In this document: positions 19,075-27,223 of the stretch, one piece after another | Numbering within the stretch: position 1 is the stretch's first letter | Layout: each line of letters begins with the position of its first letter | Position numbers and translations under genes: made by a program | The notes under the pieces: generated by a model | Told to the model about the DNA's origin: nothing | The model's database searches: none | The model's input: the letters and a program-made list of their open reading frames with translations, nothing else | DNA from: an uncultured Sutterella sp. | Lineage (GTDB): Bacteria > Pseudomonadota > Gammaproteobacteria > Burkholderiales > Burkholderiaceae_F | Direction: 5' to 3' | Assembly (NCBI GenBank): GCA_934249275.1 | Contig: CAKQKT010000003.1 | Coordinates: 1 to 48,909 of the forward strand | DNA: 48,909 nt

Positions 19075-20766
19075 TCAATACCCCGCGAACTGCCCCATGA
19101 TCTGCTCAGGAGAAGCCGACTGGAGGTCGCCCTGCAGAGGCGACATGGGCGAGGCGGGAACCGAGCCCAAGTCCTTCGCGACAGACGCCATCTCCTTGGC
19201 CTGCTCCATCTGCATCATCTGCGCTTGCTGCTGTGCACGCTGCTGGCGAATGATCGCCACCTGCTTGCCCGGCACGATGAGCTGGGGATCAAGCCCGAGC
19301 ACATCGGAGTAGTAGTCCGCCCAGTAGTCCGCGTCGAACTTGTCGGCAAGATCGGGCTTGATCGCAACGAGCATGCCGAGGTTCTGCGTGAAGCGGTCTA
19401 CCGCATTCGTCGCCACAGCCCTCTGCGCCTGCGCAAGGATCGAAACAAACTCTACGTTCAGGTCGATGCCCTGAAGCTCCTGAGGAACGGGCGGGAGCAT
19501 GCCGACTTGCACCATGCGGTCGAACGTCATGGAGATCAATCGGTCATTCATCTCCGCATTAAGACGTTCGAGCACAGGACCGAGCATGAGCATCTTCTCT
19601 TCATGACGTTCGGCAATCTCGGTTGCCGTCGCGCGGGCCGTCGTTGGCATGCCCGTAATCATCAGGAAGATGTCCTTATAGAACGCTTCGTCGATGCGCT
19701 GTCGCACGTCCTGAATGTCCGCGAGGAGCGCGTCAAGACGCAGGTTGACCTCGTAGGCAGAACGCACCCCCTGCACCTGCGCTACGTTGTCAGCCCACAC
19801 GATGCCGCCCGGCACAAGATTCGCCTCCTGATTCCTCATGTCAGCCGACATGATGACCGCAGGATCGGCCTGTTGAGCAATGGCCTTGGACTTGTGGAGC
19901 TGTTGCTGTTGCAACTGACGAAGGTCGCCAAGCGCTTCCATGCCCGGCCCCGTGCCATAGATGTCCCCGCCCGTGACGTTCCATCGCGCGGCAAGCACAG
20001 GGAACTGACGGAAGCCAGACTCGCGAAGGATCGAATCGCCTTTCCCGAACTTCTCAAAGTAGACGGAACGGTAGGGCATATTCTTCGCGTCGCGCTTCTC
20101 GGGATCGCGGAAGTTGCGAGGTTCAATGGCGTTTACCACTTCAATCCAGTCGTCGTAGCTCCCGCGATCGTAGAGTCGTTTGACGTTGGGCGACACCTTG
20201 TCGTAGCCAAACTCTCCGACGAGCGCTGAGACCGTCATGCGGAACTCTCGGTAGCACGTGTTCACGTCGCCACGAGAGTCCGTCGCAAGCGCAAACTCAC
20301 CGATCGTGAGCGGCATGCAGTGGATGATCGAGTCATAGTCGTCGAGTACGATGACGGACGTTGTGCCAAATGCGCCCAATTCCTCATAGGCCATCTGGAG
20401 CGCTCGGTAAACGTTCGACTGGTTGAAGACCATCTGCATGAGAGTCGTCACCTGCGTCATCCATTTCTTGACTTCGTAGTTCTCGTCGAGCTTCGGGTTC
20501 TTCGTCGTGAGACGGAACCACGGGCGGGCCGGACTCGTCATGCCCGCCATCATGCCGCCCGACAAAGTACGGAGCGCGCGCGTTCCCGAGTTATCGAGAA
20601 TAGCCCGATGACGCTTGTCGCCCTTGTTGTTGTCAGAGACAAGGAACCGGCCTGCACGGGGCAGAAGCACTTCCGAGATCTCCTGCCAGTGCGGCATCCA
20701 TGACGAGCGCTCCGACTTTAGCGCCTCCCAGCGCTTGCCGCACTGTTTGCGAAGACTGTCCGTCAT
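19075..20766 (-). CDS. Portal (head-tail connector) protein
   Basis: A 563-aa product of the podoviral head-to-tail connecting protein family. Hallmarks are R-----W--ISE-LLPR-GRF near residues 20-42, ILDNSGTRALRTLSGGMMAGMTSPARPWF (residues 56-85), VYRALQMAYEELGAFGT and FYKDIFLMI. The C-terminus turns Gln/Met/Ala rich (coiled coil QQRAQQQAQMMQMEQAKEM), as usual for the crown/barrel of this family. It forms the dodecameric DNA entry ring. It lies downstream of terminase, as in T7- and BPP-1-like phages. Confidence 0.92.
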   Translation of the reverse strand: MTDSLRKQCGKRWEALKSERSSWMPHWQEISEVLLPRAGRFLVSDNNKGDKRHRAILDNSGTRALRTLSGGMMAGMTSPARPWFRLTTKNPKLDENYEVKKWMTQVTTLMQMVFNQSNVYRALQMAYEELGAFGTTSVIVLDDYDSIIHCMPLTIGEFALATDSRGDVNTCYREFRMTVSALVGEFGYDKVSPNVKRLYDRGSYDDWIEVVNAIEPRNFRDPEKRDAKNMPYRSVYFEKFGKGDSILRESGFRQFPVLAARWNVTGGDIYGTGPGMEALGDLRQLQQQQLHKSKAIAQQADPAVIMSADMRNQEANLVPGGIVWADNVAQVQGVRSAYEVNLRLDALLADIQDVRQRIDEAFYKDIFLMITGMPTTARATATEIAERHEEKMLMLGPVLERLNAEMNDRLISMTFDRMVQVGMLPPVPQELQGIDLNVEFVSILAQAQRAVATNAVDRFTQNLGMLVAIKPDLADKFDADYWADYYSDVLGLDPQLIVPGKQVAIIRQQRAQQQAQMMQMEQAKEMASVAKDLGSVPASPMSPLQGDLQSASPEQIMGQFAGY

Positions 20767-20768
20767 GA

Positions 20769-21071
20769 TCAGCCTCCGAGAAGAGAAGAGCCGCCACCGA
20801 GAAGCATGTTGTTCTTGCCGACACCCTGAGCCCCCGTCAGCATGGTAGAGGCACCGGAACCTTCTTGGTTCTGGCCCATGATGCCACTGACGTCAACCTC
20901 ATTCTGATTGGCCTTGTTGAACTCCATCTGCTGCTGTTTCCGTGCCTCCGCGGCAGACTTGGCCTGCCTGTCCGCGACCGCACGCTGCGCCTTGTCCTGC
21001 TTGTTCGCCGAATACATCGACGATGCGGCGGTTGCCGCGGCCATGCCGACTACTACCCATCCACCTGACAT
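20769..21071 (-). CDS. Small hydrophobic/Gly-rich phage protein
   Basis: A 100-aa product. Residues 3-22 form a Gly/Ala/Val hydrophobic helix (GGWVVVGMAAATAASSMYSA). A Lys/Ala/Gln coiled coil follows, and the C-terminus is Gly/Ser/Leu rich and disordered (LLGGGSSLLGG). The layout is like the 223-aa ejection protein at 12,499-13,170 in miniature. The place just upstream of the portal gene suggests a minor head or tail component. It overlaps the previous gene by 19 nt. Confidence 0.6.
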   Translation of the reverse strand: MSGGWVVVGMAAATAASSMYSANKQDKAQRAVADRQAKSAAEARKQQQMEFNKANQNEVDVSGIMGQNQEGSGASTMLTGAQGVGKNNMLLGGGSSLLGG

Positions 21072-21475
21072 AAGAGTTTCTCCTTTCTAGTCAAGAGCCT
21101 GTCCGGCTCGTCAGTAAATTCGTTTTCGGCCTCCTCCACAGTCTTCGCATTCGTCGCGAAGCACATGGTGAAGGACGAGTTCTCAATGGCATAGACGGCG
21201 GCCCTTCGCCCCGCCATGCCGTCGAGGATATGGACGCCGCGCAACTCCTTCGTCACGCCGCCGTCCGTGATGCGAAAGTGCCCACAACAGATCAGCTGGG
21301 TCGGAATCTTCACGGTAAGACCAACGACGCAGACACCCTTCGGCACGTAAATCGTTCGGGAGTACATGCCAGCGTGGATGTGATGCTCCGTCTCGATGTG
21401 AACGGACGGGAACGTCTCCTGCAGGGCCAGGCCAAACTCCTCAAGCGCCGCCGCTTTCGTCGCGAGATCATTCAT
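21053..21475 (-). CDS. Cupin-like phage protein
   Basis: A 140-aa product. The centre (HIHAGMYSRTIYVPKGVCVVGLTVKIPTQLICCG, shown here in part) follows a conserved jelly-roll pattern of small podovirus proteins: H-H-GMY-RT--VP-G--L-G---K-P----GH. The histidines could bind a metal as in cupins. Role unknown; such genes usually lie between terminase and portal genes. It overlaps the acetyltransferase gene by 8 nt, so translation is probably coupled. Confidence 0.65.
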   Translation of the reverse strand: MNDLATKAAALEEFGLALQETFPSVHIETEHHIHAGMYSRTIYVPKGVCVVGLTVKIPTQLICCGHFRITDGGVTKELRGVHILDGMAGRRAAVYAIENSSFTMCFATNAKTVEEAENEFTDEPDRLLTRKEKLLCQVDG

Positions 21476-21929
21476 CGCACTTGCACCAGTAGCAGTTATG
21501 GGTATGCGTCATGCCGAGCCGAGCGCACAGCTTGTCGAACGCCGAGCCCGGGGGCGTCATAAAGGTGAGCCCCGGAGCGCCCTCCTTGGCCGCGACGGCC
21601 TTGGCGCACCCTAGAAGCTCAAGCCCCGTGCGTCCCCGACGCCATGCCTTGCGGAGATAGAACGCATCTACGCCGACAATCGGGAACGGGTAGTGCTGGG
21701 ACTGCGTGACAAGAAGCGCGGCGGCACCGACAAGAAGTCCGTCGTCAAGCACGGCAACGACGCGAAGCTTTCCGTCATCGTCGAGCGCCCGGTAGTGCGA
21801 CACCTGAGCCTCGGCCGCGCCAATGGCAGGGTTGGCCGTCTCGTTGATGTACTCCGTCACCCAATCCGTCCAGCCGTCCATGTCGTAAAGTTCGTCGAAC
21901 GACACTTCCTGATACTCAATCAATCCCAT
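21468..21929 (-). CDS. GNAT-family N-acetyltransferase
   Basis: A 153-aa product. Strand pair LRVVAVLDDGLLVGAAALLV, then VDAFYLRKAWRRGRTGLELLGCAKAVA (the R-x-x-G-x acetyl-CoA loop followed by a helix, near residues 98-105), then APGLTFMTPP and F-KLCARLGMTHTHNCYW fit the GNAT fold. Phage GNAT proteins next to terminase are common; substrates are unknown. The C-terminal Cys-Tyr-Trp-Cys-Lys-Cys tail is unusual. The start has GGA within a weak leader and lies downstream of a large hairpin. Confidence 0.75.
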   Translation of the reverse strand: MGLIEYQEVSFDELYDMDGWTDWVTEYINETANPAIGAAEAQVSHYRALDDDGKLRVVAVLDDGLLVGAAALLVTQSQHYPFPIVGVDAFYLRKAWRRGRTGLELLGCAKAVAAKEGAPGLTFMTPPGSAFDKLCARLGMTHTHNCYWCKCDE

Positions 21930-21997
21930 TCTCCGATTCCTGATAAAATGCTTGACGTAAGTTCGACATAACTCATAAGCCTGTCCCTTATGGGAAT

Positions 21998-22047
21998 CCT
22001 AGAAAGCCGTCAGAATCACCTCTTCTGGCGGCCTTCGTTTTTCTAGG
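21998..22047. terminator. Two-part inverted repeat, likely terminator or RNA processing hairpin
   Basis: Outer arms CCTAGAAA/TTTCTAGG are perfect 8 bp. The inner stem is 10 bp with one G-T pair (GCCGTCAGAA/TTCTGGCGGC, loop TCACCTC). On the plus strand the inner stem is followed by CTTCGTTTTT; on the minus strand by CTTTCTAG. It separates terminase from the downstream structural genes and follows motif copy 4 on the minus strand. Confidence 0.6.
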
Positions 22048-22072
22048 GTTAATCAAACCACTCGGGCTTCGT

Positions 22073-22084
22073 CTCATGCACCCA
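22073..22084 (-). repeat. Late intergenic motif copy 4 (TGGGTGCATGAG)
   Basis: It lies about 40 nt after the terminase stop, followed by ACG and then the 21,998-22,047 hairpin. A TTGACT hexamer lies 16 nt before the GCATGA part, but other copies have no such -35-like box, so a sigma-70 promoter is not supported across copies. Confidence 0.75.
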
Positions 22085-22126
22085 TTAAGCGGGCAAGTCA
22101 AGCGCGCAATTAATTGCTGCGAAAAA

Positions 22127-23662
22127 TTACTTCAAGCATGCGAACGGGTCGTAGTTCCTGCGGCCCGACGAGCGGTTACGGAACGCCAGCTCCGCTAGAG
22201 GGGTGTACTCCTCAACCTTGTACGCGAAGGTCAGAGCAAGCGCGTCAGCCGCGTCAGGCGACGGAAGGCCTCGCTTCTTCATGTCCTTCTTCGATTCGAG
22301 CTTGATCTGCCCGCTCGGAAGGATGTCGTACTCAGGAGCCGACAAGTCGTCGATCAAGCCTTGATCGTTCGGGAGCGTGCCGCCGTCCATCAGCCACAAC
22401 TTCATGCGCCCCCACATCTCCTCGCGAAGACGAGAGTAAGTCTTCGGATCGTCCGCACCCGCGCCGAATTGGATGCCGCGCACAGGGTAGCCATCATCGC
22501 GCAACTGATCCTTCGGCCCGCCACCCACGCCGCCCTCGTCGACGTTGATGAATATGCGATCTCGCGGAAAGCCCAACGCCTTCACCTCGTCATAATGCTT
22601 CTTCACCTTTGCCACGAGCTGAGTCGTGGAGAGTCCCTTGAAACGCTTGATCGGGAGCCAGCCTCGGCCGATGCGCGTGTAGATCACGCTGTCGTCATCG
22701 CCGAAGCGCGCCACGTCCACGCCGATAATCGCGCACGTTGCCGCGTTGTGCGGCATGTCGCGTCTCGCCGCCTCCATCACAAGCCCCGTCGGAATGAACT
22801 GCTTGTCCGACTGGCTCGGAAACTCACCCTTCACACGATATCGGAAGAAGTCCGAATCCTCGCCGTACTCCTTGCGCCACTCCTCGATCTGCTCCTTGTT
22901 CGTGATGAACACGCTTCGGCTGTCAATCTGACGAGTACGCCATACACGGCTTCGCTTGCCGAAGCATTCGCGGAACCTCCCAGTGTTTCGCGTCGGGTTT
23001 CCGAAGACAAACATCATCGGTTCGCCGTCAGTCAGACCGCCCTCGGCAACCTCCCAGATCACGTCCGGCACGCCGCTCGCCTCGTCAAAAATATAAAAGG
23101 AGGTGGAGCTTGCGGCATGCTGGCCTGCGAAGGATTCCGAGTTCTCCTCCTTGCAGGTCTGGGCGTCGACTCGCCAGGACTCCGGCGCTTCAACCGCCGT
23201 GATCGACTCGGCATTGATCGTGAACATGTCGGCGACAAGGGAGCGCTTGAGCCACTTCGAGATTTCAGCAAAGGTCTTCGTCTTAAGCTGATCGCCCGTA
23301 GTTGCCGTCACGACGCCCTTGCTGTAGGGACGTGTGGCGAGAATCCAAATCACGAGGCAGGCCGTAAGAAAAGACTTGCCGATGCCGTGGCCTGATGCGA
23401 TCGCGTGGCGGATCGGGCGAACGGCATGGATGCCATCGAACTTATTTTCACGAACCTGCTGACCGATCTCCTCAAGCAATTCGCACGCCCACTTATCAGG
23501 CCCGTACTTGCATCCGGGATACTTCGAAGCCCAAGGCTCGGGCAGGGGAACAATGGACAGCTCGGGCGTTTCACCCCACGGGAACGCCCAAAGCACGAAG
23601 CGCAGAGGGTCGTCGTATCCCTTCGCAAGCTCCTCGGCAATGCCGTCGGATAGTTCATTCAT
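22127..23662 (-). CDS. terL: Terminase large subunit
   Basis: A 511-aa product. Walker A is residues 89-97 (ASGHGIGKS), Walker B residues 189-194 (FYIFDE), with a coupling-type motif around MMFVFGNPT (residues 216-224). The C-terminal RuvC-like nuclease starts at IIGVDVARFGDD (D316). It powers DNA packaging through the portal and cuts the genome. The ATG has GGAG 7 nt upstream. A terminator directly precedes the gene, separating it from the primase-helicase. Its small subunit is not adjacent but lies 3.5 kb upstream at 27,220-28,068. Confidence 0.93.
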   Translation of the reverse strand: MNELSDGIAEELAKGYDDPLRFVLWAFPWGETPELSIVPLPEPWASKYPGCKYGPDKWACELLEEIGQQVRENKFDGIHAVRPIRHAIASGHGIGKSFLTACLVIWILATRPYSKGVVTATTGDQLKTKTFAEISKWLKRSLVADMFTINAESITAVEAPESWRVDAQTCKEENSESFAGQHAASSTSFYIFDEASGVPDVIWEVAEGGLTDGEPMMFVFGNPTRNTGRFRECFGKRSRVWRTRQIDSRSVFITNKEQIEEWRKEYGEDSDFFRYRVKGEFPSQSDKQFIPTGLVMEAARRDMPHNAATCAIIGVDVARFGDDDSVIYTRIGRGWLPIKRFKGLSTTQLVAKVKKHYDEVKALGFPRDRIFINVDEGGVGGGPKDQLRDDGYPVRGIQFGAGADDPKTYSRLREEMWGRMKLWLMDGGTLPNDQGLIDDLSAPEYDILPSGQIKLESKKDMKKRGLPSPDAADALALTFAYKVEEYTPLAELAFRNRSSGRRNYDPFACLK

Positions 23663-23680
23663 GTTGAATCTCCTTCAATC

Positions 23681-23713
23681 AAAAAGGCCCCCGGACTGTC
23701 AAGACCGAGGGCC
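23681..23713 (-). terminator. Terminator between primase-helicase and terL
   Basis: On the minus strand GGCCCTCGG, an 11-nt loop and CCGGGGGCC form a 9-bp stem with one internal mismatch, followed by TTTTT. It would stop leftward early transcription after the primase-helicase, in the manner of a tR site before the late genes. Confidence 0.8.
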
Positions 23714-23724
23714 GTACGGGTTGG

Positions 23725-26127
23725 TTAGGGAATGTCGGAAAAGTCGTCTGGAGCATCACGCGTTGGCTCGTCATACCGAAGCGCTACGCCGACAAAGTAG
23801 CTCTTGCCGTCGGACTTTTTAAGCCGGATATGGAGACCCTTTCGCTCAATATGCTTTTTCAAGCGTTCCGTGAACCCTCGTTGGGCCATCAGCCCCTCTC
23901 GATCGTTTTGAGCCTCCACCCATTCGCGGTATCTCCGAAACATGGTCGCCACCGTCTCGCGTTCGCCTTCGGCAAGTTCGCACTCGCTCATGAACCACTG
24001 TGACACCAAGTCCTGCGAGTCTGCGTACTCGTTCGACTCCTGAAGCACGGCTGTCGGGATCTTGACTCCCTCCAGCATCGCCATGTCATAGCCCTCAAGC
24101 ATCCAGTTAAAAATACCCTGCGCTTCGTTCTCAAGCTTTCTGGCAAGCCCTGGAATGCGGCGGCAGGCGTCTGGGCCGTTCTCATAGTCGCGCGGGAATC
24201 GGATCATGCGGATGCGGCGCCGCACAGCGTTGTCGCCGCCACGAAGCCTCGGCGGAAAGTTCGTTGCAACAAACAAAGTGAACTGAGGGACGTACGTCAC
24301 ATCGTCGTTGGAGAAAAGCCAGCGAGCCGACATCTCGTCACGCCCCGTCATGCGCTTGAGCACAGCGGCCCGCAGCGTATCGCCGTCGCCAGTTTCGGAA
24401 CAATAGGCTAAGCGGACACCGCCCAAAGCGGCCAAGTCTGCTCTGGCGCCGCCGGGGGCGTTCTCACGGCTCCCCATGATCACGTTGTCCGCCACTGTCT
24501 TCGCATAGCCGCCCATAACTCGACGAAGTGCGTCAAGGAAACTTGACTTCCCGTTCGCCCCATCGCCGACCAAAAGGTAGAAAGCCTCCTCCTCAGGTGT
24601 TCCGGTAAGCATCTTCCCCAACACCTTCTGGATGTACCGCGCCACTTCCTCGTTCTCAAACCATTCGGACACGCAACGGCGCCACGTCGGACACTCGGCC
24701 GTGGGATCGTACTCAACCTCACAGTGACGAACCATGAGGTACTCCGGCTTGTTGGGGATCAGGTCTCGCGTGGTCAGGTTCACAAGCCCGTTCTTAACGG
24801 CTATGTAGCCATCCTTCTTGTCAAAGTCCCGTTCGGATATGCACACCTCTTCGATGTTCGACACATTCTCACGGGTCTTCTTCACGATGCTGGAACGGTT
24901 GTTGGCGCAACGAAGCTGAAACTTCTGGATCTCGTCGGCGAACTCGTCGTCTCCGTTGTTCCTGGCCTCCTGAATCTCGGTGGCCAACGCCTTGAACACG
25001 ATGCGCTCAACGATATCGTCGCTGAGGCACGCCTGCGCCTTCTCCTTCTCCCACAGTCCTGTGTCGTTTTTGAAGTAATACCAGCAGCCCTTGTTCGTCT
25101 CGTAGCGAACGGCGCCCTTGCTGTAGCGAACCAGGCGGCACGCAAGGCCGTCCTCCGTCAACGCTGACGCTCTCGCGCTCACGAACCCCGCTTTCTTCGC
25201 CAACGACCACATGGACAAAGAGTTGCCGCCGTGATCCTTGAACGTGCTCCACTTGTAAGCAAGAAGGTCAGAGCCGCCGTAGTTCTTCGCCGTCTGGCTC
25301 AGCTCATCCCAAAGCGTCAGACCTTCGAGGGAACCGCCCGTCTCGTGATGAATGCGCATACCGCCGTGCAGCCACTGCTCGTAGTCCTCCCAGTCGTACT
25401 CGTTGGCCTCGAACGCTTCCTTGATCTCTTCGAGCGAAAGCCCGACTGGACGCTTCGGCTCAAGCTCGCGTGCCAAAGCGTCCTCATAGTTGACGGCCAT
25501 CCTCGCTTCGGACTTAGCGTCAAGCGTCCAGCCGCTCTCATCCATGAACCTTTCAAATAGCTCGCACAAGGCCTGCACGTCCTTGTACGTCAGCAACGGA
25601 AGCTCCTTAACAGGCACATCCGTAGGCTCTCCGGTCAGCACGGACATCGGGTAGCTATAAGGCTCGTTCGTGTCCGGATGAATGTGGTAAAGCGCCAGTT
25701 GTTGGCCTTTTCCAAGAATCTCGACTCTTGACTTCGTATCGGGATCGCCATCCTTGAAGTACGCCTTCGTTACCGCTTTCGCCCACACGCCCTCAGCTCG
25801 GAACAACAAAGCAAACTTCGGCGCGCGGCCTACGCGATAGACGGCAAGCCCGCATCCGGGCACGGCCTTGCACATCGCCTTGAACAAAGCGTCCGCCTCG
25901 GCTTGCGTCCCGTAGAAGTCCACGTCCACAGCGCAAATCGGATTGTCGCCGTAGCCGCAAAGAACGCCGACACCCTCGGACGGCTCGCGCTGCTTGCAGG
26001 CCTGAGCGGACAAAGGACGAGAACTCCAGTCCTTGCGCAGGGGCCGCTTCATGCCCGGCGCGAGCTCCACGACGGGGTACCCGTTTTCAACGAGCTTCGG
26101 GCCTTTTTCTCGGATGTAGGAAGTCAT
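23725..26127 (-). CDS. Prim-pol/SF3 primase-helicase (P4 alpha/D5-like)
   Basis: An 800-aa product. The N-terminal prim-pol domain shows the strand with paired Asp (ICAVDVDF, D68/D70), then RVGRAPKFALLFR and RVEILGKGQQLALYHIHP. The middle (residues 200-450) resembles PriCT/D5 N-terminal segments. The SF3 helicase has Walker A GDGANGKSS (K527), motif B RLAYCSETGDGD and sensor N in LFVATNFPPRL, then RRIRMIRFPRD. It can synthesise primers and unwind DNA at the origin. The last residues (APDDFSDIP) form an acidic tip nearly identical to the SSB-like protein encoded at 34,101-34,712. It is cotranscribed with the Cro-like gene (ATGA overlap). Confidence 0.9.
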   Translation of the reverse strand: MTSYIREKGPKLVENGYPVVELAPGMKRPLRKDWSSRPLSAQACKQREPSEGVGVLCGYGDNPICAVDVDFYGTQAEADALFKAMCKAVPGCGLAVYRVGRAPKFALLFRAEGVWAKAVTKAYFKDGDPDTKSRVEILGKGQQLALYHIHPDTNEPYSYPMSVLTGEPTDVPVKELPLLTYKDVQALCELFERFMDESGWTLDAKSEARMAVNYEDALARELEPKRPVGLSLEEIKEAFEANEYDWEDYEQWLHGGMRIHHETGGSLEGLTLWDELSQTAKNYGGSDLLAYKWSTFKDHGGNSLSMWSLAKKAGFVSARASALTEDGLACRLVRYSKGAVRYETNKGCWYYFKNDTGLWEKEKAQACLSDDIVERIVFKALATEIQEARNNGDDEFADEIQKFQLRCANNRSSIVKKTRENVSNIEEVCISERDFDKKDGYIAVKNGLVNLTTRDLIPNKPEYLMVRHCEVEYDPTAECPTWRRCVSEWFENEEVARYIQKVLGKMLTGTPEEEAFYLLVGDGANGKSSFLDALRRVMGGYAKTVADNVIMGSRENAPGGARADLAALGGVRLAYCSETGDGDTLRAAVLKRMTGRDEMSARWLFSNDDVTYVPQFTLFVATNFPPRLRGGDNAVRRRIRMIRFPRDYENGPDACRRIPGLARKLENEAQGIFNWMLEGYDMAMLEGVKIPTAVLQESNEYADSQDLVSQWFMSECELAEGERETVATMFRRYREWVEAQNDREGLMAQRGFTERLKKHIERKGLHIRLKKSDGKSYFVGVALRYDEPTRDAPDDFSDIP

Positions 26128-26363
26128 AAGCCGAGCTCCTCTGCCTTCTCAATAAGCGGAGCCAAATTCGTCGCCCTCTTGATGTACAGCTTGTACAGCC
26201 CTTCCCACACGTTGCGGCGAGGCCTCACAGACGGTTTATCCCGAATACGCAGAATCGTCGAGCAATGGCACCCGACTTCTCTGGCAATGCCCCAGTAGGT
26301 CAGTCCGGTCGAAGACAAAAAGTCAACCATCTCCTTACCGGAAGGTAGTTTTTTCACTTGCAT
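26124..26363 (-). CDS. Cro-like small HTH protein
   Basis: A 79-aa basic product with an ATG at 26,363 (MQVKKLPSGKEMVDF) preceded by AGAGG. Residues 19-38 (GLTYWGIAREVGCHCSTILR) form a helix-turn-helix. It lies divergent from the LexA-like repressor across about 100 nt that contain an inverted repeat, the position of Cro in lambdoid control regions. It likely binds the intergenic operators and starts the leftward early operon with the primase-helicase. Its Cys pair in the HTH turn is unusual. Confidence 0.7.
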   Translation of the reverse strand: MQVKKLPSGKEMVDFLSSTGLTYWGIAREVGCHCSTILRIRDKPSVRPRRNVWEGLYKLYIKRATNLAPLIEKAEELGL

Positions 26364-26372
26364 ACACACCTC

Positions 26373-26403
26373 TTGCGTTATGATGCTTTACAATGTTACG
26401 CAA
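26373..26403. promoter_or_regulatory. Candidate repressor/Cro operator and divergent promoters
   Basis: TTGCGTTA (26,373-26,380) and TTACGCAA (26,396-26,403) form an inverted repeat matching at 7 of 8 positions across a 15-nt spacer. The right arm is also part of a second dyad, TGTT-ACGC-AACA. The site sits between the divergent Cro-like and repressor genes. Leftward -35/-10 candidates are TTGCGT and ATAACG 16 nt apart; rightward TATACA lies near 26,408. Promoter calls are weak. Confidence 0.5.
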
Positions 26404-26461
26404 CAATATACACGAAAGAGAATCGACATACAATACGACCTTTCATCTTTGGAGAACCGTC

Positions 26462-27223
26462 ATGACTGAAAAGCGGAATTTTCTCGCAGAAAACATCACG
26501 TTCTTGTCCGCAAGATCAGGGATTTCTCTTATCGCCCTCGCCGATCAAACCCACGTAGACCCGTCTACGCTTTATCGATTGGCTGATCCTACAAACAATA
26601 GGCAACCTAGGGCACGAACCCTTCGCAGCATTGCAGACTTTTTCCATGTTGATCCCTTCGACCTTCTGGAGCGAGATCTTCGGGAGGCCCCTCCGTCCGA
26701 TTCGTCCACGAAGCCACGCGCCTCTCTGGGCGAGAGCCGTGCCGAACCTCCGACAGTAAGGGCCGATCTAATCCCGCTCGTCAGGTTCACTGATCCAAAC
26801 GGTTTCGATCCGGCCATCATTCCTTTGTTTTTGGACGACTTTGACAGCTCGTCAAAAGCACTGGGCTTTAATGTTGAAAAATGGATTCACAAGCCCTATG
26901 GAATTGCCGGAGAAAATCTCATTGCAATTGAAATGTCTGGAGATGCAATGGCGCCTGTAATACGTCACAGGGATATCGTTTTTATTTCCGATTTTGATCG
27001 AACGGTTTTTGAAGATAAACAGAACGCCTTGCACGACGGGGAGTACATCCTTGCGAAGGTAGAGCTTCTCGGCCGCCCGGCGATATCTGTGAGAAAAGCC
27101 GTCCTAAATGACTTTGGGGAAATTTCACTAATCCCTGAAAATGGAGCATTTGTTTCCCAAGGCGCTCGACTAATTAACACCTTGGGGAAAGTTGTCGGCA
27201 TTTCCCGAGGCTTTTCCTTCTAA
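26462..27223 (+). CDS. LexA/CI-like repressor with GDAM instead of GDSM
   Basis: A 253-aa product starting at 26,462 (MTEKRNFLAENI) with GGAG 7 nt upstream. Residues 21-42 form an HTH (ISLIALADQTHVDPSTLYRL). A Ser/Pro/Arg linker leads to an S24/LexA-type fold with the signature IEMSGDAMAPVIRHRDIVFISDF. The usual catalytic Ser of GDSM is Ala162 here, and the region expected to hold the catalytic Lys reads ISVRKAV rather than a clear VKR. RecA-stimulated self-cleavage is therefore unlikely. It should maintain lysogeny by binding operators near 26,373-26,403. The gene is more AT-rich than its neighbours and its stop overlaps the TerS stop. Confidence 0.85.
   Translation: MTEKRNFLAENITFLSARSGISLIALADQTHVDPSTLYRLADPTNNRQPRARTLRSIADFFHVDPFDLLERDLREAPPSDSSTKPRASLGESRAEPPTVRADLIPLVRFTDPNGFDPAIIPLFLDDFDSSSKALGFNVEKWIHKPYGIAGENLIAIEMSGDAMAPVIRHRDIVFISDFDRTVFEDKQNALHDGEYILAKVELLGRPAISVRKAVLNDFGEISLIPENGAFVSQGARLINTLGKVVGISRGFSF

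Noticed and set aside
22040..22126. Possible sigma-70 promoter (TTGACT and GCATGA) at motif copy 4
   Set aside because: The -10 match is poor, and the other four motif copies lack a -35 box, so it does not explain the motif.
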